From: Bacillota bacterium
Lineage (GTDB): Bacteria > Bacillota > Clostridia > Lachnospirales > Lachnospiraceae
DNA: 6,136 nucleotides
NCBI GenBank assembly: GCA_023435505.1
Contig: JAEYRR010000385.1
Coordinates: 1 to 6,136 of the forward strand
Direction: 5' to 3'
The notes under the pieces were generated by a model. It was not told the DNA's origin and did not search any database. It saw nothing but the letters and a program-made list of their open reading frames with translations. Positions within the stretch are counted from its first letter, which is position 1, and each line of letters opens with the position of its first letter. This document shows, in pieces, positions 1 through 5,758 of the stretch. The position numbers and the translations under genes are program-made.

Positions 1-1
1 G

Positions 2-1099
2 GCAGCACTTTATAATCAGTTGGGACATAATCCAGATGTAGGCTATCTGACCTATCAGTATAACTTTTCCATACACTCTGTCATTGCAATTGCTCCAACT
101 GTGGACCAATATCTTCCTGCCGACCGAACTGTTACATTAAAAGACGTCAATTATCTAGTATTGCAAGGGGCAAATGATAGTGATGTTTCTACCTTTATGG
201 GAATGAAACAGTACAATCAGATTGAATTTACAGGAGAAAAAGACTGTTATAAGAGCTACATATACATAGCAGGAGCCAATCATGGTCAATTCAATACAGT
301 CTGGCAGCAGGATTTGACTTTTCCGGGAACCCTAATGATTAACCGGACAGATATCATGAATGGGTTAGAGCAGAGAAACCTTCTAAAGGGGTATGTGACT
401 GCTTTTCTAGAAGATACGCTGGTTGGCAAGGAAGAGAATCGAAGGGTATTTCAGAGTAATCACCATAGGGGTGAAGGAATGCCGAAGACGATTTATATCA
501 GTGGATATGAGGATAGTAGTTTCTTTCCTTTGGCTGATTATGAGGAGGATATATCTCTAGATACCATAACGGTGGCCGGTGGAAAAAGTGTTAGCAAAGG
601 GCTTTCATTTAACCGTGAGCAATCGCTGACCTATTATACAAAAAAAGCTTCCTATAAAACGGATAATCATGCTGCCTATCTCTGGTGGAATCAGTCAACT
701 GCAAGTTATGGGCTGGACTTAAAAAGCTCGGGATATGACCTTACTAAATATAACAATCTTCAATTTGATGTGGCGGATGTTAAGGATGTTATAGATTCTC
801 CTGAAGAACTTCTAAACTTTGATATTGTAATAAAAGATGTCGACGGAAATAGTGCCTCTATTGAATTAGCAAAACTTTGCACGATATATCCTCCTCTATA
901 TGTCCGCCTGTTTAAATTACAGTGGAATAAGGATATCATGGACAAAAAGACGGAATTACAGACAGTACGAATACCACTTAAGGAATTTAAGACGGTTAAT
1001 CAAAATCTGGATCTTTCTAAGGTGAGAACAATCACATTTGCATTTAACAGACAGATAGAAGGAAAAATACTCTTAGACAATATTGGATTGGCAGAATAA
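2..1099 (+). CDS. alpha/beta-hydrolase-fold protein with C-terminal beta-rich domain, 5' truncated
   Basis: This is the 3' part (365 codons before the TAA) of a gene whose start lies beyond the left edge; the frame is open to base 2, so the TTG at base 20 is not a credible start. The first ~135 visible residues resemble the second half of an alpha/beta hydrolase. A strand and loop 'LQGANDSDV' would carry the acid (probably Asp59, codon 176-178), and 'AGANHGQFN' would carry the catalytic His94 (codon 281-283). The serine elbow should sit just upstream, off the window. From about residue 185 to the end there is a Ser/Thr/Asn-rich beta-type region ending 'KILLDNIGL', which resembles the final strand of carbohydrate-binding or jelly-roll modules. 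Such two-part proteins are often secreted or membrane-anchored esterases or depolymerases, but no signal peptide can be seen here. The substrate is unknown. The hydrolase fold is fairly secure; the nature of the C-terminal domain is inference. Confidence 0.72.
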   Translation, partial: AALYNQLGHNPDVGYLTYQYNFSIHSVIAIAPTVDQYLPADRTVTLKDVNYLVLQGANDSDVSTFMGMKQYNQIEFTGEKDCYKSYIYIAGANHGQFNTVWQQDLTFPGTLMINRTDIMNGLEQRNLLKGYVTAFLEDTLVGKEENRRVFQSNHHRGEGMPKTIYISGYEDSSFFPLADYEEDISLDTITVAGGKSVSKGLSFNREQSLTYYTKKASYKTDNHAAYLWWNQSTASYGLDLKSSGYDLTKYNNLQFDVADVKDVIDSPEELLNFDIVIKDVDGNSASIELAKLCTIYPPLYVRLFKLQWNKDIMDKKTELQTVRIPLKEFKTVNQNLDLSKVRTITFAFNRQIEGKILLDNIGLAE

Positions 1100-1133
1100 A
1101 AAACAGGCTTCCCGTGTAGGAAGCCTGTTTTTT
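1098..1133. terminator. bidirectional intrinsic terminator between convergent genes
   Basis: A perfect 12-bp stem (left arm 1101-1112, right arm 1119-1130; core CAGGCTTCC/GGAAGCCTG) encloses a 6-nt loop. It is flanked by A's on the left (1098-1100) and T's on the right (1131-1133), so it can act on both strands. It begins in the stop codon of the hydrolase gene and its right flank overlaps the stop codon (1132-1134) of the opposite permease gene, so one element serves both. Confidence 0.9.
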
Positions 1134-1920
1134 AAGACAGGTTCAAATGTTTTTTACAGATATTATTGATTAGATAAATACAAACAACAGCAAAGCCTAA
1201 ATTGATAAGACTGCTTAAACCATAGAAGGAGGAAGGTAAGTTATCTGATGCTAAATCATACTTGGTAATCATGTAGTATCCCACAGATATAATAGAGGAA
1301 ATGATGCTACTAATCATTGAAATGATAAAGTAGGCTAAGATGCTTCCTGCTATCTTATGCCGTGGCATTATTACCTGACCAAAAGCAACTGCCAGGTAAA
1401 TAAAGCATACCGTAGAGAATATGCCGATGACATAATTGATGATGTAAATGATTAACTGTAGGATCTGCCCATTAAATAAAAAATCCATGAGACCTTTACC
1501 AAAGAAGTCCCAAACCACCTCTAAGGTATCCATGGTCGGGGTATTAAATAACATGATAGCAACGGCAGTAATAATGATTAGAACGCTAGATAAAATCCAT
1601 GTCATACCTACGATTATCTTTGATATAATCAGGCTCATTGGTGAGACCGGCAGAGTGAACATAAGGTAGCCTTCATCTGTAAACAGATTCTTATAAAATC
1701 TGAATAATACAAAGATAAGTGTAGCAAAGTAAAGACCTATACAGGATAGCACAATAGTTACCATAAAAGTTCCGGAAAGAACACCTAAAACCACATTCTT
1801 GGAGAAATCAATGGCATTTAGAATACGATTGATAACAGCCAGTGCCAGTACAATAATGTATAAAATGATATACAGCTTATAAGTAGCTTTATATTCGTAT
1901 TTTAATAATTTACCTAACAT
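1132..1920 (-). CDS. ABC transporter permease, six-TM ABC-2-like
   Basis: A 262-residue integral membrane protein expected to form the channel half of the ABC transporter whose ATPase is encoded just upstream. About six hydrophobic segments are visible, roughly residues 16-34, 46-73, 98-125, 153-180, 189-217 and 233-252. A short basic N-terminus (MLGKLLKYEYK) is typical of ABC-2-type permeases. The stretch 'FYKNLFTDEGYLMFTLPVSP' (about 75-94) after TM2 is a recurrent signature of a clostridial permease group. The start at 1920 is supported by GGGAGGTG (complement of 1926-1933) 5 nt upstream. It overlaps the ATPase stop by 7 nt (ATGTTAG), implying translational coupling. No extracellular substrate-binding protein is encoded nearby, so export or an envelope-stress role is more likely than nutrient import. 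The substrate cannot be told from the sequence. Confidence 0.85.
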   Translation of the reverse strand: MLGKLLKYEYKATYKLYIILYIIVLALAVINRILNAIDFSKNVVLGVLSGTFMVTIVLSCIGLYFATLIFVLFRFYKNLFTDEGYLMFTLPVSPMSLIISKIIVGMTWILSSVLIIITAVAIMLFNTPTMDTLEVVWDFFGKGLMDFLFNGQILQLIIYIINYVIGIFSTVCFIYLAVAFGQVIMPRHKIAGSILAYFIISMISSIISSIISVGYYMITKYDLASDNLPSSFYGLSSLINLGFAVVCIYLINNICKKHLNLS

Positions 1921-2612
1921 CTGAACACCTCCCTGAAGTATGCATCAATGGTTTTCCCTTGTTGTTGTCGAATCTCTTGGGCAGGGGCATACAGTGTAAT
2001 AGTACCATTTTGAATAAATATGACATCATCGAGGATAGTCTCAATATCCTGAATCAGATGGGTGGATATTAAAATCGTTGCATTCCGATTATAATTACTT
2101 AAAATCGTATTCAGTATGTAGTCTCTGGCTGCAGGATCTACACCACCAATTGGTTCATCTAGACAATACAGCTGTGCATTCCGGCTCATCACTAAGATTA
2201 ACTGTACCTTTTCTTTATTTCCTTTTGACAAAGTCTTTAAATTGGAATCAGGATTGAGATTTAACCTACTTAACATTTCTGCGGCTTTTTTTCGATCAAA
2301 GTCTGAATAAAAGTCATTGAAAAAATCTACAATGCTTCGCACTGTTAGATTGTCAGGCAAATAGGTCCTTTCCGGCAGGTAACTAACGGTTAAACGGCTC
2401 TGTTCTCCAGGTGCTACTCCGTTAATACGGATTGCTCCGGAAGTTGGAACTAATAAGCCATTGATTAGCTTTAAAAATGTGGATTTTCCACTTCCATTTG
2501 GACCAAGAAGACCTATTATACGGCCCCTGTTAAAGGTAAGGTTTACATTGTTCAATGCCATAAATCCGCCATAGTACTTGCTGAGTCCATAGCTCTCTAA
2601 AATGGGTTCCAT
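1914..2612 (-). CDS. ABC transporter ATP-binding protein
   Basis: A 232-residue cytoplasmic ATPase that would power the partner permease. Visible motifs: Walker A GPNGSGKST (37-45), a Q-loop region 'VSYLPERTYLP' (76-86) with Glu where Gln is usual, signature LSKGN (128-132) in place of LSGGQ, Walker B 'LYCLDEP' with Asp152 and Glu153, D-loop 'GGVDP', and the switch His185 in 'ISTHL'. Such loosened signatures are normal in ABC-2/YtrB-like ATPases, so the protein is probably active. The frame is open to an ATG at 2669, but that codon lies at the predicted transcription start. The ATG at 2612 has AAAGGAGA 5 nt upstream and begins the conserved domain directly, so 2612 is chosen. YtrB-like systems often have a GntR regulator at the head of the operon; none is present here. 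Confidence 0.92.
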   Translation of the reverse strand: MEPILESYGLSKYYGGFMALNNVNLTFNRGRIIGLLGPNGSGKSTFLKLINGLLVPTSGAIRINGVAPGEQSRLTVSYLPERTYLPDNLTVRSIVDFFNDFYSDFDRKKAAEMLSRLNLNPDSNLKTLSKGNKEKVQLILVMSRNAQLYCLDEPIGGVDPAARDYILNTILSNYNRNATILISTHLIQDIETILDDVIFIQNGTITLYAPAQEIRQQQGKTIDAYFREVFRC

Positions 2613-2617
2613 CGTAT

Positions 2618-2625
2618 TCTCCTTT
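2618..2625 (-). promoter_or_regulatory. ribosome binding site fixing the ABC ATPase start
   Basis: AAAGGAGA on the minus strand lies 5 nt before the ATG at 2612-2610. No comparable site precedes the upstream in-frame ATG at 2669, so this site decides the start. Confidence 0.85.
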
Positions 2626-2674
2626 TCTATAAAATGATTAATTACTGTTCTTATGTAATAAATATACAATTTAA

Positions 2675-2683
2675 ATTATAGCA
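2675..2683 (-). promoter_or_regulatory. extended -10 promoter of the ABC transporter operon
   Basis: The minus strand reads TGCTATAAT, an exact extended -10 (TGnTATAAT). No good -35 is seen 16-18 nt upstream, which the extended element can offset. Transcription would start near 2668, leaving a leader of about 55 nt before the ATG at 2612. Confidence 0.65.
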
Positions 2684-2722
2684 TACGACAGTATTGAATT
2701 CTACAAAGTAATAGAATAAAAC

Positions 2723-2750
2723 TTGCAGGAAATAGAAAAATGTTTACAAT
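2723..2750 (+). promoter_or_regulatory. candidate sigma-A promoter for aroD
   Basis: TTGCAG (2723-2728) is followed after 16 nt by TACAAT (2745-2750), predicting a start near 2757 and a leader of about 40 nt. Alternatives such as TTTACA at 2743 with TATAGC at 2771 have poor spacing (22 nt). It lies back to back with the ABC operon promoter, so a shared regulator binding here could affect both units. Confidence 0.45.
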
Positions 2751-2796
2751 AGGGATAAGAATATATCTTGTATAGCTATAGAGTAGGAGGGTTTTT

Positions 2797-3552
2797 ATGG
2801 CCATAGTTGAGGTAAAGGGTGTAAAAATAGGACAAGGGTTGCCAAAAATCTGTGTTCCGCTGGTGGGAAAGATAGACCGTGAACTGATTGAACAGGCTAC
2901 AAATGCCAACCAGTCTGGTTGTGATATGGTAGAGGTAAGAATAGACTACTATTATGATGTCCTTGATACGAAGAAGGTCGTAGAAATTCTACATAAGATA
3001 AGAGAGAGTATCGTTTGCCCTGTTTTATTTACTTTTCGGACGTTAGAAGAGGGTGGAAATCAGGCTATTCCTAAGGAAGCTTATAAAAAGCTATATGAAG
3101 ACGTTATAGGGACGGAGACAGTGGATCTCGTGGATCTGGAACTGAATCTCGGGGAGGATTTTCTTAGACCTTTGATTAATAAAGCCAAAAAAGAGGGAGT
3201 CAAGGTAGTTCTCAGTAACCATGATTTTAAGAAAACTCCGTCTACGAAAGAGATGACGGCAAGATTAGTCAGGATGCAGGAGTTAGGAGCCGATATTCCT
3301 AAAATCGCAGTCATGCCTGAGACTAAGAGGGATGTACTTCGGCTGATGGAAACAATACTGTACATGCAAGAGAATTACAGCCAGACGCCAGTAATAGGAA
3401 TCAGCATGGGGGCGAAGGGAATGCCTAGTCGTGTACTGGGTGGCTGGTTAGGCTCAGCTATTACCTTTGGTGTAGTAGAACAATCGTCTGCTCCGGGGCA
3501 GCTTTCTGTTCATCATCTTAGTCAGCTACTGCAGCTTCTGGAGAATAAGTAG
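2797..3552 (+). CDS. aroD: 3-dehydroquinate dehydratase, type I (AroD)
   Basis: Catalyses dehydration of 3-dehydroquinate to 3-dehydroshikimate, the third step of the shikimate pathway, in the cytoplasm. The 251 residues match the usual length of the type I (Schiff-base) enzyme, a TIM barrel. Key family residues are visible: Glu46 and Arg48 in 'VEVRIDYY', Arg81 in 'FTFRTLEEGG', the general acid-base His142 in 'LSNHDFKKTP', the Schiff-base Lys169 in 'PKIAVMPETK', Arg212 in 'MPSRVLGG' and the C-terminal 'SSAPGQLSV' substrate loop with Gln235. The start is fixed by AGGAGGG (2785-2791) 5 nt before the ATG. It is the only shikimate gene in the window, flanked by a divergent ABC operon and a convergent flavoprotein gene, and appears monocistronic. 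The type I fold excludes confusion with the unrelated small type II enzyme (AroQ). Confidence 0.96.
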   Translation: MAIVEVKGVKIGQGLPKICVPLVGKIDRELIEQATNANQSGCDMVEVRIDYYYDVLDTKKVVEILHKIRESIVCPVLFTFRTLEEGGNQAIPKEAYKKLYEDVIGTETVDLVDLELNLGEDFLRPLINKAKKEGVKVVLSNHDFKKTPSTKEMTARLVRMQELGADIPKIAVMPETKRDVLRLMETILYMQENYSQTPVIGISMGAKGMPSRVLGGWLGSAITFGVVEQSSAPGQLSVHHLSQLLQLLENK

Positions 3553-3558
3553 AAGAAA

Positions 3559-3588
3559 AAGTGCCTTTCATATCTATGGAAGGCACTT
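3559..3588. terminator. hairpin terminator shared by aroD and the flavin reductase gene
   Basis: The arms 3559-3570 and 3577-3588 pair over 12 positions with a single G-T wobble (core AAGTGCCTT/AAGGCACTT) around a 6-nt loop. On the minus strand the stem is followed by TTTCTTC, making it the better terminator for the gene ending at 3605. On the plus strand only a poor T run follows, so aroD termination may be less efficient. Confidence 0.75.
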
Positions 3589-3604
3589 AATATGTATATA
3601 ACAA

Positions 3605-4111
3605 CTATTTTTTTAATATTTCTTCAATCTCACAGATATACAGATAATGAAAATCCTTCTCTGGGTACCACTTTTCTATAATGCTTTGATCTAAGAAGCT
3701 ATCCTCTGTGTAACGTTGGTTAAATAATTTTTTGACTTTAAGTACTAAGTTGCCCTCTTTAAAATATGGATAGTTCCCATCACTTATAAGAGTAAGCCCT
3801 GATTTTCCGATCTTATCCTCATCGCGGCCAGATACGGTTCCTAAGTAGCCTAATACCTTCTTGTATCCATCCGGGAAAAATGTCAGGGTAAAACCGTCTG
3901 CAGCATCAATAAATTCTTTTGTATAACGCTGTGGGCGAATAACAACATAGGCGACAGGTTTTCCCCACATAATACCTAAGCCGCCCCAAGAAGCAGTCAT
4001 GGTATTCACTTTATCCCTATATTGTGCAGTCACAAGCATCCATTCACTTCCGATTAACTGGAAGGTATTTTTTGTTAAATCTTCGGGTTTTATAATATGA
4101 AAGTCATTCAT
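3605..4111 (-). CDS. flavin reductase family protein (FMN-binding split barrel)
   Basis: A 168-residue cytoplasmic protein of the flavin reductase/DIM6-NTAB type, which binds FMN in a split beta-barrel and in characterised members reduces flavin with NAD(P)H. The pattern 'NTMTASWGGLGIMWGKPVA' (36-54) followed by 'VVIRPQRYTKEFI' (56-68) is the characteristic flavin-contact region; 'FTLTFFPDGYKKVLGYLGTVSGRDEDK' (74-100) continues the family pattern. The length is typical of the short clostridial members. The frame extends to a TTG at 4132, but AAGGAGG (complement of 4119-4125) sits 7 nt before the ATG at 4111, so the shorter start is taken. It appears to be a single-gene unit with its own promoter and a shared terminator. 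The electron donor and acceptor, and whether it serves a partner oxygenase or acts as an electron-transfer flavoprotein, cannot be judged. Confidence 0.88.
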   Translation of the reverse strand: MNDFHIIKPEDLTKNTFQLIGSEWMLVTAQYRDKVNTMTASWGGLGIMWGKPVAYVVIRPQRYTKEFIDAADGFTLTFFPDGYKKVLGYLGTVSGRDEDKIGKSGLTLISDGNYPYFKEGNLVLKVKKLFNQRYTEDSFLDQSIIEKWYPEKDFHYLYICEIEEILKK

Positions 4112-4118
4112 CTTAAAT

Positions 4119-4125
4119 CCTCCTT
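4119..4125 (-). promoter_or_regulatory. ribosome binding site fixing the flavin reductase start
   Basis: A full AAGGAGG on the minus strand, 7 nt before the ATG at 4111-4109. It lies inside the longer reading frame that opens at TTG 4132, which argues against that longer start. Confidence 0.88.
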
Positions 4126-4150
4126 GTCTCAATTGGATATCCTATATTCT

Positions 4151-4179
4151 ATTGTATGAGAGTAGGGATGGGAAGACAA
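4151..4179 (-). promoter_or_regulatory. sigma-A-like promoter for the flavin reductase gene
   Basis: The minus strand reads TTGTCT (complement of 4174-4179), 17 nt, TACAAT (complement of 4151-4156). The predicted start is near 4144, giving a leader of about 33 nt. It is divergent from the queH promoter about 100 nt away. Confidence 0.6.
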
Positions 4180-4258
4180 CTAGTAATTGAATATATTATT
4201 TTCCAAAGCGTTAGGTTGTGGTAGTTTTTGCTCAGCCCTTTTGTTTGTTTGCATCATA

Positions 4259-4267
4259 TGATATACT
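4259..4267 (+). promoter_or_regulatory. extended -10 promoter for the queH operon
   Basis: TGATATACT fits the extended -10 pattern TGnTATAAT with one mismatch. A TTGTTT lies upstream (4241-4246) but at only 15 nt spacing. Transcription would begin near 4274, inside the upstream part of the longer in-frame opening, which supports the queH start at 4300. Confidence 0.45.
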
Positions 4268-4283
4268 TAAGGGGATTTGTAAG

Positions 4284-4290
4284 AAAGAGG
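4284..4290 (+). promoter_or_regulatory. ribosome binding site supporting the queH start
   Basis: AAAGAGG lies 9 nt before the ATG at 4300. The upstream in-frame candidates at 4228 and 4258 follow T-rich sequence with no Shine-Dalgarno match. Confidence 0.65.
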
Positions 4291-4299
4291 TTTATAAAT

Positions 4300-4947
4300 A
4301 TGGATCAAGTAATTAATTATCAGAAAGAATTGGATCGATTAATTGACGGCTTTGTAAAGGAAGGGCGTGTACCAACACTGTTACTTCACAGCTGTTGTGC
4401 GCCTTGTAGCAGTTATTGTCTGCAGTATCTGGCTCAGTTTTTTCATATTACAATATTTTATTATAATCCCAATATTTCGCCAAAAGAGGAATATGAACGC
4501 CGTGCGTTAGAACAACAGCGGCTGATTGACGAGCTTGATGTTCCTTACCCAATTGGTTTTCGATTAGGGAATTACGATACAGAACGTTTTTATGCCATGG
4601 TGAAGGGGTTGGAGAAAGAACCAGAGGGTGGAAAACGATGTTTTAGCTGTTATGAGTTACGGCTTCGAGAAGCAGCAATTGCAGCAAAAGAGCTTGGTTT
4701 TGATTATTTTACTACCACTTTATCCATCAGTCCTCATAAAAATGCAGCAAAGTTAAATGAGATTGGTAAATCAGTGGGGGAAGAGTATGGAGTCTCTTAT
4801 CTGCCATCTGATTTTAAGAAGAAAAATGGATATAAGCGCTCAGTAGAACTATCAAAAGAACATAATTTATACCGACAAGATTATTGTGGGTGTGTCTACT
4901 CAAAACTGGAAGCAGAGCAAAGAGCTGCAGAAAAAGAGAATCAATAG
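4300..4947 (+). CDS. queH: epoxyqueuosine reductase QueH
   Basis: A 215-residue cytoplasmic enzyme that reduces epoxyqueuosine in tRNA to queuosine, the last step in forming this wobble-position nucleoside of GUN-anticodon tRNAs. It is the cobalamin-independent counterpart of QueG. The QueH (formerly DUF208) pattern is nearly complete: 'LLLHSCCAPCSSYCL' (27-41), 'FYYNPNISPKEEYERR' (53-68), 'GGKRCFSCYELRLREAA' (110-126), 'FTTTLSISPHKN' (137-148), 'DFKKKNGYKRS' (171-181) and 'LYRQDYCGCVYS' (190-201). The cysteines C32, C33, C36, C114, C117, C196 and C198 are the expected metal ligands or redox residues; the family is known to hold an iron-sulfur cluster with a further iron. The ATG at 4300 is preferred over 4228 and 4258 on ribosome-site and promoter grounds and because homology begins after it. 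It heads an apparent operon with two small genes. No other queuosine gene is visible. Confidence 0.94.
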   Translation: MDQVINYQKELDRLIDGFVKEGRVPTLLLHSCCAPCSSYCLQYLAQFFHITIFYYNPNISPKEEYERRALEQQRLIDELDVPYPIGFRLGNYDTERFYAMVKGLEKEPEGGKRCFSCYELRLREAAIAAKELGFDYFTTTLSISPHKNAAKLNEIGKSVGEEYGVSYLPSDFKKKNGYKRSVELSKEHNLYRQDYCGCVYSKLEAEQRAAEKENQ

Positions 4948-4968
4948 TGTAGAGAAAGGAGAAAAATC

Positions 4969-5181
4969 ATGACTTGTAATAGATGTGGTAGTCAGAACTG
5001 TATGTTAATTCAGGAAAGTGAAACAGACAGTAAAGGATTTGGAGTTTGTAAAGGTTTTTGCGGCTATTTCATACTAGGACCAATTGGACTGCTTTGTGGT
5101 CTATGTGGTATGGGAAAACGTAAGACGAAAACGAAGCATTTCTGGATCTGTAACAACTGTGGAAATAAATTCAGAGCCTAA
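4969..5181 (+). CDS. small cysteine-rich zinc-ribbon protein with hydrophobic centre
   Basis: A 70-residue protein with no assigned function. Its N-terminal 'MTCNRCGSQN' (C3, C6) and C-terminal 'WICNNCGNKFRA' (C61, C64) form the two CxxC knuckles of a probable zinc ribbon. Between them is a Gly- and Cys-rich hydrophobic stretch (about 30-49, 'FCGYFILGPIGLLCGLCGMG') followed by a basic run (KRKTKTK). The plan of two knuckles split by a membrane-seeking helix resembles LITAF-like domains, suggesting a zinc-binding, monotopic membrane-associated protein; this is a resemblance, not an identification. Nine cysteines in all (also C11, C27, C31, C43, C46) allow a second metal site. AAAGGAG (4955-4961) lies 7 nt before the ATG. 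The gene follows queH by 21 nt and is therefore probably cotranscribed with it. Confidence 0.8.
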   Translation: MTCNRCGSQNCMLIQESETDSKGFGVCKGFCGYFILGPIGLLCGLCGMGKRKTKTKHFWICNNCGNKFRA

Positions 5182-5208
5182 ATAACAGGAGAGTATTGCC
5201 TTATCATC

Positions 5209-5215
5209 AGAGGAG
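5209..5215 (+). promoter_or_regulatory. ribosome binding site fixing the DUF2085 gene start
   Basis: AGAGGAG lies 7 nt before the ATG at 5223. A rival TTG at 5196 has AGGAG (5187-5191) only 4 nt away, so a nine-residue N-terminal extension is possible but less likely. Confidence 0.65.
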
Positions 5216-5222
5216 TATAGTA

Positions 5223-5639
5223 ATGAAGGATGTGTCTAACGACGTAAAGAGAGTTGAAGAACATGACTCAAAAGTAGGCTGCTGGATACGGTTTATGGAG
5301 CTTGGAGCTAAAACTGGCTGTCATCAAATGCCGGAGAGAAGTTTTTTTATAAAAGGGTATCAGTTCCCAGTGTGTGCCAGATGTGTAGGAGTATTTTTAG
5401 GTTACTTAATAGCACCGATTGTCTATGTGAAAATAGGTTTTTCTAAACTGAAGTCTTATGCCTTTGCAGGATTAATCATTATGTTCCTTGATTGGCTTTT
5501 TCAGGCTATTCATATTAAGGAGTCCACTAATGTAAGAAGGTTTTTTACTGGTATTGCAGGTGGATTTGGCAGTATGATCGTTTTTTTAAAGCTTCTTATG
5601 ATTAGCCTCTATGGAGTCAGGAAGCTGTTTAGCAAATAA
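5223..5639 (+). CDS. DUF2085-type membrane protein
   Basis: A 138-residue predicted membrane protein of unknown function. The block 'GCHQMPERSFFIKGYQFPVCARCVGVFLGY' (32-61, quoted here in parts: GCHQMPERSFF, then QFPVCARCVGVFLGY) is the hallmark of DUF2085: a Cys-His-Gln triad and a CxxC just before the first membrane helix, plausibly a metal or redox site at the membrane face. Three hydrophobic segments follow, at about 55-70, 78-96 and 108-129, with a conserved Asp89-Trp90 in the second and 'NVRRFFTGIAGGFG' (103-116) leading into the third. It ends with a basic tail (RKLFSK). It lies 41 nt after the zinc-ribbon gene and is the last gene before a strong terminator, so it appears to be the third cistron of the queH unit. 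No reaction is known; a transport or metal-handling role would be speculation. Confidence 0.83.
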   Translation: MKDVSNDVKRVEEHDSKVGCWIRFMELGAKTGCHQMPERSFFIKGYQFPVCARCVGVFLGYLIAPIVYVKIGFSKLKSYAFAGLIIMFLDWLFQAIHIKESTNVRRFFTGIAGGFGSMIVFLKLLMISLYGVRKLFSK

Positions 5640-5642
5640 TAT

Positions 5643-5700
5643 AAAGTGTCTTTGTTTTATGGAGGGGGAAAGGTACCTCCATAGCAAAGCCACTTTTTTT
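5643..5700 (+). terminator. long intrinsic terminator of the queH operon
   Basis: A three-part stem: AAAGTG (5643-5648) with CACTTT (5691-5696), CTTTG (5650-5654) with CAAAG (5685-5689), and TATGGAGG (5658-5665) with CCTCCATA (5676-5683). The loop is 10 nt and there are small interior mismatches. A run of seven T's (5694-5700) follows. It insulates the feo operon from queH readthrough. Confidence 0.88.
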
Positions 5701-5718
5701 GTGCCCCGATTTCTAATA

Positions 5719-5747
5719 TTGACATACAATGAATAGAAGCGTATAAT
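5719..5747 (+). promoter_or_regulatory. exact-consensus sigma-A promoter of the feo operon
   Basis: TTGACA (5719-5724), a 17-nt spacer and TATAAT (5742-5747) match the housekeeping consensus at all 12 positions with optimal spacing. The predicted start is near 5754, about 98 nt ahead of feoA. So strong a promoter ahead of iron uptake genes suggests control mainly by repression. Confidence 0.88.
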
Positions 5748-5758
5748 AAACAAATTAA

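Noticed and set aside
20..22. TTG at base 20 as start of the first gene
   Set aside because: The frame is open to the window edge and the visible protein is only the second half of a hydrolase fold.
760..945. Minus-strand open frame of 61 codons inside the hydrolase gene
   Set aside because: Lies entirely antisense to a well-supported coding frame; no ribosome site or recognisable protein features.
1448..1669. Plus-strand open frame of 73 codons inside the permease gene
   Set aside because: Antisense shadow of a membrane protein gene; composition and lack of a ribosome site do not support it.
2676..2909. Minus-strand open frame of 77 codons across the aroD start
   Set aside because: Overlaps the aroD 5' end and the divergent promoter region; the hydrophobic look follows from AT-rich sequence.
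3081..3365. Minus-strand open frame of 94 codons inside aroD
   Set aside because: Antisense shadow; Ser-rich translation is the usual result of reading this strand of a real gene.
4135..4142. GGATATCC palindrome in the flavin reductase leader near its predicted start site
   Set aside because: An 8-bp perfect palindrome is expected by chance at this scale and the flanks do not extend it.
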